Source: Cryptosporangium arvum DSM 44712 (GTDB lineage Bacteria > Actinomycetota > Actinomycetes > Mycobacteriales > Cryptosporangiaceae). From it: a stretch of DNA of 64,000 nt. A model generated the notes under the pieces. That model was given only the letters and a program-made list of their open reading frames with translations, searched no databases and was not told the origin of the DNA. Position numbers and translations under genes: made by a program. Location of the stretch: positions 4,681,251-4,745,250 of the forward strand of contig NZ_KK073874.1 in NCBI RefSeq assembly GCF_000585375.1, given 5' to 3'. This document shows positions 58,118-64,000 of this stretch, piece by piece (the stretch's first letter is position 1; the number at the start of each line of letters is the position of its first letter).

Positions 58118-59344
58118 TCAGCTCTCGGCGAGCCCCGGCGCGAACTCGCCCTCGAACGCGTCCTGGACGACCTTCGCGCCGCCGGGCACGTCCGCGGGCT
58201 GGTAGATGTAGCTCTGCAGGCTCGGCGAGCGGTGCAGGGTGAACGCCTCGATCGGCACGATCAGACCGCCGGTGTCGATGTTCTTCAGGCCCTGGAACGC
58301 CTTGAGCACCCCGGCGCGGGTCAGGTCACCGTCCTCGCACGCGGTGTCCAGCACCTGCTTCATGATCTCGGACATGCCGTAGCCGAGGATCACGCCGCCG
58401 CTGGGGTTCTTCGCGTCCGGGAACGCCGCGGTGTACTTGTCGTACAGGTCGCGGTGCTTCTCGAACGTCGAGACCGGCGCGGAGACGTACAGGTGCGACT
58501 TCAGCCAGGCCGCCGTCGGACCCTGCAGCAGGCCCGGCGCGAACACCGGGTTGCTGCCCAGGATCGGCACGTCGAGACCCTGCGCCTGCGCGGCCGCGGC
58601 CACCGAGGTGGTCTGGGCCGGCGCGACCGTCAGCACGATCGCGTCGACGCCACGCGCCTTGAGCTGCGTCACCTGGGCGCTCATGTCCTGGTCGGTGGCT
58701 TTGATCTGCGCCTCGACGACCTTCAGCTTCTTCTGCTTCGCGACGTAGGTCGTGCCCTCCAGGCCCGTCTCGCCGTACTCGCCCTCGAAGTAGATGTGCC
58801 CGACGGTGTCGCCCTCCTTCAGCAGTCCCTTCTCGAACGCGTAGTCGTAGGCGTTGGACATCTCGACGTCGTAGGTCGGGCCGAGCACCCCGGTGCCGGG
58901 GATGTCGGTGAGCTTCTCGCCCCAGGCCGAGGGGAAGTTGACGATCGTGTCGGCCTCGTAGTCCTTGGCTAGCGCCGCGTTGATGGGGGACCCGATCGTC
59001 TGCTGCATCGCCAGCACGTCGGACTTGATCGAGCTGTAGAGCTGCACACCCTGCTGCGGGACGTACCCGGTGTCCTGGACGTCGAGTTTGACGGCGTACT
59101 TGTCGCAGACCTTCGCGGACTTCCAGTAGAGGGTGTTGCCGTTCGTGATGTCCTTGCCCAGGGCGGCGAACACGCCGGTCAGGTCGGTGAGCACGCCGAG
59201 CGTGATCGTGCTGCCCTCCACGCCCACGTCGGTGGTGACGTCGCCGGAGCCGCCGTCGGAACCCGATTCGGCTTTACTGCTGCACCCCGCGGCCAACAGC
59301 GCGAGGGCGACGGTGGCGGCGGCCACTCTGGTCAGCATCTTCAT
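58118..59344 (-). CDS. ABC transporter substrate-binding lipoprotein, branched-chain amino acid type
   Basis: A 408-residue extracytoplasmic binding protein of the Leu/Ile/Val family. The signal peptide ends with the lipobox LLAAGC (Cys near 21) and the mature start GSTITLGVLTDLTGVFAALG is typical. It is the last gene of the second liv-type operon. Its ATG, with a GGGGAA ribosome site, lies inside the end of the LivM-type gene, giving a 71-bp same-strand overlap. The substrate is unknown. Confidence 0.9.
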   Translation of the reverse strand: MKMLTRVAAATVALALLAAGCSSKAESGSDGGSGDVTTDVGVEGSTITLGVLTDLTGVFAALGKDITNGNTLYWKSAKVCDKYAVKLDVQDTGYVPQQGVQLYSSIKSDVLAMQQTIGSPINAALAKDYEADTIVNFPSAWGEKLTDIPGTGVLGPTYDVEMSNAYDYAFEKGLLKEGDTVGHIYFEGEYGETGLEGTTYVAKQKKLKVVEAQIKATDQDMSAQVTQLKARGVDAIVLTVAPAQTTSVAAAAQAQGLDVPILGSNPVFAPGLLQGPTAAWLKSHLYVSAPVSTFEKHRDLYDKYTAAFPDAKNPSGGVILGYGMSEIMKQVLDTACEDGDLTRAGVLKAFQGLKNIDTGGLIVPIEAFTLHRSPSLQSYIYQPADVPGGAKVVQDAFEGEFAPGLAES

Positions 59345-60392
59345 CGATGGTTCCCCTTTGCGGCTGGGTTCTCCGGAACAGGCGAGCGAAGCCCGCGAGG
59401 CCCGCGGGCTGGAACAGGACGACGAGCACGATCGCGAGGCCGTAGAGGTAGCGGGCCGCCTCACCCGCGGCCAGGCCGTCGCCGCCGGCCCCGCTGACCA
59501 GCGGGAGCGCGTCGGAATAGCGTTGCAGGACGAGCGGGAGGGCGGTGACGAACACCGCGCCGGCGACCGCGCCACCGAGCGAGCCGAGGCCCCCGAGCAC
59601 GACCATCGCCAGGTACTGGATGGAGACGAACAGGCCGAACGACTCCGGGGCGATGCTGCCGATCGACAACGCGTACATCACCCCGGCCAGGCCGCCGTAG
59701 GCCGAACTGACCAGGAACGCGCCCGCCTTGTAGCGCTGCACGTTCACGCCCATCACCGACGCGGCGAGTTCGCTGTCGCGCACGGCCTGCAGCGCCAGCC
59801 CGGGCCGCGAGCGCACGAGGTTGCGGGCGAACAGGAAAGCGAGGACCGCGAGCAGCAGCCCCAGGTACCAGAGCCGCTCGGACTCCCGGAACGGCACGCC
59901 GAGCAGCACCAGCCGCGGGGTGTCGGCGAACGAGAACCCGAACAGCGAGAAGTCCGGCACCGAGCGGCCGTTGAAGCCGCCGGTCACCGACGTCCAGCTG
60001 TTGAGGACGTGCTGGCCGACGAAGACCAGCGCCAGCGACGCCACCCCGAGGTAGATCCCGCGCAGGCGGGCCGCGATCGGGCTGAACGCCAGCCCCGCGA
60101 CCCCGGCCAGGACGACGCCGATCACCGCGGCGACCAGCGGCGGCCAGCCCAGCCCGGAGACCTCGTCACCGCCGGTGCCGGCGAAGAACGTGTAGCTGAT
60201 CGCCCCGACGGCCAGGAAGAACGAGTGCGCGAGCGAGAGCTGCCCGGCCGTGCCGAGCAGCAGGTTCAGGCCGATCGCGCCGACGATCGCCCCGCAGATC
60301 GCGAAGCCGGTGCGCAGCCAGAACTCCTCGACGTAGAACGGAGCGACGATCAGCACGATCGCCGGCAGCACCCATCGCAACGCCCTAGACAC
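59274..60392 (-). CDS. livM: ABC transporter permease, LivM type
   Basis: A 372-residue membrane permease with about nine hydrophobic segments, LGTAGQLSLAHSFFLAVGA and the coupling loop QAVRDSELAASVMGV. The C-terminal about 24 residues (Arg-rich, ending GRGVQQ) extend past the normal LivM end and across the start of the binding-protein gene. The GTG start overlaps the livH stop by 8 bp. It pairs with the LivH-type protein at 60385. Confidence 0.9.
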   Translation of the reverse strand: MSRALRWVLPAIVLIVAPFYVEEFWLRTGFAICGAIVGAIGLNLLLGTAGQLSLAHSFFLAVGAISYTFFAGTGGDEVSGLGWPPLVAAVIGVVLAGVAGLAFSPIAARLRGIYLGVASLALVFVGQHVLNSWTSVTGGFNGRSVPDFSLFGFSFADTPRLVLLGVPFRESERLWYLGLLLAVLAFLFARNLVRSRPGLALQAVRDSELAASVMGVNVQRYKAGAFLVSSAYGGLAGVMYALSIGSIAPESFGLFVSIQYLAMVVLGGLGSLGGAVAGAVFVTALPLVLQRYSDALPLVSGAGGDGLAAGEAARYLYGLAIVLVVLFQPAGLAGFARLFRRTQPQRGTIDEDADQSGRRHRRPRAVGRGVQQ

Positions 60393-61275
60393 GGGTCAGC
60401 TCCCGGGTGCCGAACAGGCCCGACGGCCGGACCAGGAGCACCACGATCATCACCAGGTACGGCACCACCGGGCCGAACCCGCGGCCGAGGAACAGCAACT
60501 GGTCCTGGTAGCCGGCGGCCAGCGCCTCGGCGACGCCGATCAGCAGCCCACCGGCCAGCGCGCCACCGGTGGAGTCCAGGCCACCGAGGATCGCGGCCGG
60601 GAACGCGCCGAGGGCCACCGTGTAGACCGCCGGGCTCACCCCCGGCGTCGGCGCGCCGACCAGGAACAGCGCGGCGACGGCGGCGAGCGCACCGGCGACC
60701 AGCCAGGCGATCGCGGAGACCCGGCCCTGCCGGATGCCCATCAGCGCGGCCGCGTCCCCGTCCTCGGCGACCGCGCGCATCGCCACCCCCCAGTCGGAGT
60801 ACTTGAACGCGGCGAAGAACCCGCCGATCAGGACGGCCGCGACCAGGATCGCCAGCGCGCGGTTCGTGCTGATGCCGACGTCGCCGAGCCGCACGACGTC
60901 GCCGCCCCACGGGTGGGGCACGTTGAGGATGTCCGAGCCGATCCGCCGGGTCAGGTCGGTGAGCAGGATGATGTCGACGCCGATCGTGACGACGGCGAGC
61001 GCGATGTCGGTGGTGCCGCGCAGGCGGTTGATCAGCAACCGTTCGATCAGGACGGCGACGGCCGCGGTCAGCGCCACCCCGACGACCGTGCCGAGCCAGA
61101 ACCCGAGCGGGTCCGAGAGCCGCACGATCGTGTACGCGCCGAGCAGCAGGAACGAGCCGTGCGCGAAGTTCACGACGCCGCTGGCCTTGAAGATGATCAC
61201 GAAACCCAGCGCGATCAGCGCGTACATCGCGCCCAGCGACACGCCGTTCAGTAGCAGGGAGAGGAACTGGGTCAT
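60385..61275 (-). CDS. livH: ABC transporter permease, LivH type
   Basis: A 296-residue membrane permease with about eight hydrophobic segments. It has the N-terminal GVSLGAMYALIALGFVIIF, VVNFAHGSFLLLGAY and the coupling loop MRAVAEDGDAAALMGI. The ATG overlaps the livG stop by 4 bp (ATGA). With the LivM-type protein it forms the pore of the second importer in the window. Confidence 0.9.
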   Translation of the reverse strand: MTQFLSLLLNGVSLGAMYALIALGFVIIFKASGVVNFAHGSFLLLGAYTIVRLSDPLGFWLGTVVGVALTAAVAVLIERLLINRLRGTTDIALAVVTIGVDIILLTDLTRRIGSDILNVPHPWGGDVVRLGDVGISTNRALAILVAAVLIGGFFAAFKYSDWGVAMRAVAEDGDAAALMGIRQGRVSAIAWLVAGALAAVAALFLVGAPTPGVSPAVYTVALGAFPAAILGGLDSTGGALAGGLLIGVAEALAAGYQDQLLFLGRGFGPVVPYLVMIVVLLVRPSGLFGTRELTRV

Positions 61276-62036
61276 GCCGCCCCCAAATACGCCTTGATCA
61301 CGTCGGGATCGGACTGCACTTCGGCCGGGGTGCCGTCGGCGATCCGGCGGCCGAAGTCGAGCACGGTGACCCGGTCGGCCAGCGACATGACCATCCCCAT
61401 GTCGTGCTCGACCAGGATGATCGTGATGTCGAGCGCGGAACGGATCTGGGCGATCACCTCGGCCATCCGCCGGGTCTCGTCGGCGTTCATGCCCGCGACC
61501 GGTTCGTCGAGCAGCAGCAGACGCGGTTCGGCACAGAGCGCGCGGGCCGCCTCGACGCGTTTCTGGTCGCCGTAGGGCAGTACGCCGACCGGGGTGTGCA
61601 GCTTGTCGCCGAGGTCGAGGAACTCGGCGATCTCGGTGACGCGGGCCGCGTGCTTCGCGTGTTCCCGTCGCGCCCGCGGGAGGCCCAGCCCCCCGGCGAC
61701 GAAACCGGTGCGGGTCAGGTGGTGCCGGCCGAGCAGGAGGTTCTCCGCGACCGACTGCCGCGCCGAGAGCGCGATGTTCTGGAACGTGCGCGCGACGCCC
61801 ACCCCGGCGATCTGGAACGGACGCATCGTGTCCAGGCGGGCGTCGCCGAAGCGCACCTCGCCCCCGGAGGCCCGGTACACGCCGGTGAGCACGTTGAACA
61901 GCGTCGACTTACCGGCGCCGTTCGGGCCGATCACGGCGTGGATCGTGCCGGGCTCCACGGTGAACGACACGTCCGCGAGCGCCGACACCGCGCCGAACCG
62001 GACGCTGATGCCGTCGATCTCCACCGGGTCGTTCAT
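61272..62036 (-). CDS. livG: ABC transporter ATPase, LivG type
   Basis: A 254-residue ATP-binding subunit with Walker A GPNGAGKSTL, Q-loop region VARTFQNIALS, signature LPYGDQKRVE and Walker B LLLLDEPVAGM. The ATG at 62036 overlaps the livF stop as ATGA; a GTG at 62045 in frame would add three residues. Second gene of the operon. Energises uptake together with the LivF-type subunit. Confidence 0.9.
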   Translation of the reverse strand: MNDPVEIDGISVRFGAVSALADVSFTVEPGTIHAVIGPNGAGKSTLFNVLTGVYRASGGEVRFGDARLDTMRPFQIAGVGVARTFQNIALSARQSVAENLLLGRHHLTRTGFVAGGLGLPRARREHAKHAARVTEIAEFLDLGDKLHTPVGVLPYGDQKRVEAARALCAEPRLLLLDEPVAGMNADETRRMAEVIAQIRSALDITIILVEHDMGMVMSLADRVTVLDFGRRIADGTPAEVQSDPDVIKAYLGAA

Positions 62037-62812
62037 TCCGACCACCGCGACAAGGTCTTCGGCTCGGCGGCTCCGGGGCGCTGCGCGGAGTGCCCCAGGT
62101 ACAGCCGGCGCACGTCGTCGTTGCCGGCCAACTCGTCGGCCGATCCGGAGAGCGACACCGTCCCCACGTCCAGAACATGCGCTTCGGACGCCACCCGCAG
62201 CGCCATCGTCGCGTTCTGCTCGATCAGCAGCACCGCGGTGCCCTGCCGGTGGATCTCGGTGACGATCTCGCCGATCTGGCCGATGATCTTGGGCGCCAGG
62301 CCCAGCGACGGTTCGTCGAGCAGCAGCAGTTTCGGGGCCGCCATCAGCGCCCGTCCGATCGCGAGCATCTGCTGCTCGCCGCCGGAGAGCAGCGCGCCGC
62401 GCTGCGTGCGCCGCTCGGCGAGCACCGGGAACAGGTCGTTGATGCGGTCGCGCGCGGCGGCTTTCGCGGCCCGGTCGCGGTTGCCGAGCCCACCGGCGCG
62501 CAGGTTCTCGTCGACCGTGAGGCGCCCGAAGATCCGGCGCCCCTCGGGCACGTGGGCGACGCCGCGCCGGACGATGCTCGCGGGGTCGCGCCGGGTCAGG
62601 TCGGTGTCGTCGAAGCGGATCGTGCCCGACTCGATCCGGCCGCCGAGGCGACGCAGCGTGCCGGAGATCGCCCGCAGCAGCGTGCTCTTCCCGGCGCCGT
62701 TGCTGCCGAGCACGGCGACGATGCCGCCGTCGGGCACGGTGAGGCTCACGCCCCGCAGGGCCCGGACCGCGCCGCCGTAGGCGACATGGAGGTTGTCGAC
62801 GGTCAGCGTCAC
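62033..62812 (-). CDS. livF: ABC transporter ATPase, LivF type
   Basis: A 259-residue ATP-binding subunit, first gene of the second liv operon. Walker A is GSNGAGKSTL, Q-loop region VPEGRRIFGRLTV (LivF hallmark), signature LSGGEQQM and Walker B LLLLDEPSLGLAP. The GTG at 62812 fits the domain start (TLTVDNLHVAYGG). A GGAGG sequence about 25 bp further up is too distant to be its ribosome site, and in-frame codons reach a TTG at 62863, so a longer N-terminus cannot be excluded. Confidence 0.88.
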   Translation of the reverse strand: MTLTVDNLHVAYGGAVRALRGVSLTVPDGGIVAVLGSNGAGKSTLLRAISGTLRRLGGRIESGTIRFDDTDLTRRDPASIVRRGVAHVPEGRRIFGRLTVDENLRAGGLGNRDRAAKAAARDRINDLFPVLAERRTQRGALLSGGEQQMLAIGRALMAAPKLLLLDEPSLGLAPKIIGQIGEIVTEIHRQGTAVLLIEQNATMALRVASEAHVLDVGTVSLSGSADELAGNDDVRRLYLGHSAQRPGAAEPKTLSRWSE

Positions 62813-62861
62813 GGTCGTGAGTGTGTGTGCGAACGGCCTCCTACCAGGTCGAATGAGCCCC

Positions 62862-62884
62862 AATCGGTGTCAACAGCACCGATT
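62862..62884. promoter_or_regulatory. Perfect inverted repeat upstream of the second liv operon, candidate operator
   Basis: AATCGGTG (62862-62869) and CACCGATT (62877-62884) are perfect arms around a 7-base centre. It lies 50 bp before the livF start and about 100 bp before the divergent PucR-type gene, so it could control either. The arm length and spacing fit a dimeric repressor or activator. Confidence 0.55.
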
Positions 62885-62897
62885 TGTCACGCACTTG

Positions 62898-62914
62898 GTG
62901 TGCGGAGTGCACAC
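62898..62914. promoter_or_regulatory. Second inverted repeat in the liv-pucR divergent gap
   Basis: GTGTGC (62898-62903) and GCACAC (62909-62914) are perfect 6-base arms around 5 bases, 14 bp beyond the first repeat in the same 168-bp gap. It may be a further operator or a binding site of a different protein. Confidence 0.4.
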
Positions 62915-62980
62915 TCGTCGTTTCGCTCAGTGATCCAACCGCCTGTTCCGCGCCGATCGGCCCGCGTAGCCTCCGCCGGT

Positions 62981-64000
62981 ATGGCAGCGGAGCCGGTCGG
63001 CCCGGGCGTGTCCGCGCTCGCGGTCCGGCTGCGCACGCGGCGCCTCCGGACCCTCACCGCGGAGGTGTCCCAGCACGTGCACGCCGCGCTGCCCGACTAT
63101 CCCGGCGTGGTCACCGACTGCGCGGTCAGCGTCGAGCAGATGCTGCGCGAACTGGCCGGCGAAGGCGAGCGGGCCGCGCTCCAGGAGACCGGGCGGCGCT
63201 GCGCCCAGGAGAGCCTGCCGGTGGAGTGTCTGCTGCACAGCTTCCGGCTCTGCGCCCGGGTGATCTGGCAGGGGCTGGTCGGGGAGGCCGCCCGCTCCGG
63301 CGACGACTGCGTCCGGCGGCTGCTCGACGAGGCGGTCGTCGTCTGGGACGCGCTCGACCGCGTCTCGACGCTGGTGACCAAGGCCTACCGCGAGGAGCAG
63401 AGCCGCCTGCAGCGCACCACCCGGCGACGCCGCGAACTCGTGCTGTCGGCGCTGCTCGACCGCCCACCGGCGTCGGCGGCGGCCGGTGAGGAGGCCGGCG
63501 AGGTGCTGGGCGTGCCGGTCCGCGGCCCGCGTGTCGTCGTCGTCTCCACGGTCGGGTCGGGCAACCCGGAGACGGCGCTGCGCACCGCCGGTTTCACGTC
63601 CGCATGGGTCACCCAGGGCGCGCGCGACGTCGGGCTGCTGTCCCTGCTCGGCGCCGACGAGCTGCCGCGCGCCACCGAGGCGCTGGCCGCGTGCCTGCCC
63701 GGCGCCGTCACGGTGTCGCCGCTGATCGACGGCTTCGACGAGGTGGCCACCGCGCACCGCCTGGCCGTGCTCACGCTGCGCACGCTGCCGTCGGCCTTCC
63801 AGGGCATCGCCCGCGTCACCGACCGGTTGCCGCACGCGCTCGTCGCCGGCGTGCCCGACGTCGCGGACGTGCTGGTGCGCCACACCCTGGGCGGGCTGCT
63901 CACCCTGCGGGCCGGCGAACGCGAGGTGTACCTGTCCACGCTGGAGGCTCTGGTGGAGGCCGACGGGTCGTTCGCCGGGGCCGCGCGCAAGCTGTACTGC
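62981..64000 (+). CDS. PucR-family helix-turn-helix regulator (3'-truncated)
   Basis: The first 340 residues of a regulator cut by the window end; no stop codon is reached. The N-terminal part is helical (RELAGEGERAALQETGRR, VECLLHSFRLCARVIWQGL), the middle resembles the CdaR GGDEF-like domain, and the visible end, EADGSFAGAARKLYC, is the beginning of the PucR C-terminal helix-turn-helix. It is divergent from the second liv operon with two inverted repeats between. Regulation of that transporter by this protein is a reasonable inference. Confidence 0.85.
   Translation, partial: MAAEPVGPGVSALAVRLRTRRLRTLTAEVSQHVHAALPDYPGVVTDCAVSVEQMLRELAGEGERAALQETGRRCAQESLPVECLLHSFRLCARVIWQGLVGEAARSGDDCVRRLLDEAVVVWDALDRVSTLVTKAYREEQSRLQRTTRRRRELVLSALLDRPPASAAAGEEAGEVLGVPVRGPRVVVVSTVGSGNPETALRTAGFTSAWVTQGARDVGLLSLLGADELPRATEALAACLPGAVTVSPLIDGFDEVATAHRLAVLTLRTLPSAFQGIARVTDRLPHALVAGVPDVADVLVRHTLGGLLTLRAGEREVYLSTLEALVEADGSFAGAARKLYC

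Overview
The window is a chromosome-like stretch of a very high-GC Gram-positive bacterium, almost certainly a filamentous actinomycete (Actinomycetota). The signs are strong G/C preference at third codon positions, many GTG starts (and one TTG), an AfsR/SARP-type regulator, DUF4232, DUF574 (SAM-dependent methyltransferase), DUF3556 and PucR-type proteins, and an actinomycete-type vanHAX/vanRS set. The genus cannot be fixed from the sequence alone. No rRNA, tRNA, CRISPR array, insertion sequence or phage gene was seen. No gene-free stretch exceeds 300 bases; the longest are about 240 bp before vanH and about 210 bp before the SHOCT gene.

Left part (1-19079): after a truncated luciferase-family monooxygenase, an arginase-family gene and a large AfsR-like regulator, the main unit is a divergon around 14378-14476. 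Leftward runs a nine-gene transport/catabolism operon: branched-chain-amino-acid-type ABC transporter (livG-livF-livH-livM, then the binding lipoprotein), two acyl-CoA ligases, a limonene-epoxide-hydrolase-like enzyme and a nitronate monooxygenase. Rightward runs a five-gene operon: SnoaL-like protein, SDR, DapB-fold dehydrogenase, acyl-CoA ligase and an AhpD/CMD-like protein. A sigma70-type promoter whose -35 box sits inside a perfect inverted repeat lies between them. Together they look like uptake plus CoA-dependent breakdown of an unknown small organic acid.

Centre (19088-31950): a 1997-residue DUF4062-NACHT-HEAT protein, visibly less GC-rich than its neighbours, is the best candidate for an undescribed conflict or defence system. 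It stands divergent to a complete vanHAX glycopeptide-resistance operon, which is followed convergently by vanS-vanR. Beyond lie a GlxA-type AraC regulator with a divergent isochorismatase, and a TetR regulator.

Right-centre (32053-45822): NmrA-like reductase, DedA protein, DUF3556 membrane protein, tyrosine phosphatase, then a second catabolic divergon around 42013-42120. Leftward it encodes an SCP2-type thiolase, a carotenoid/stilbene cleavage oxygenase, a double-HxlR regulator, an acyl-CoA ligase and a VOC protein. Rightward it encodes an unusual thiolase, an MFE2-type SDR, a DUF1295 membrane protein and a TesB-type thioesterase. A route of oxidative cleavage, CoA activation and beta-oxidation is the natural reading.

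Right end (46007-64000): small housekeeping, stress and regulatory genes (DUF72, DUF427, SAM methyltransferase, glutathione peroxidase, DoxX, RDD, SHOCT, RNA 2'-phosphotransferase, crotonase, XRE regulator, zinc alcohol dehydrogenase, acetyltransferase, STAS/anti-sigma pair). Then comes a second complete liv-type ABC operon in which every gene overlaps the next, preceded by two inverted repeats and a divergent PucR-family regulator cut by the window end.
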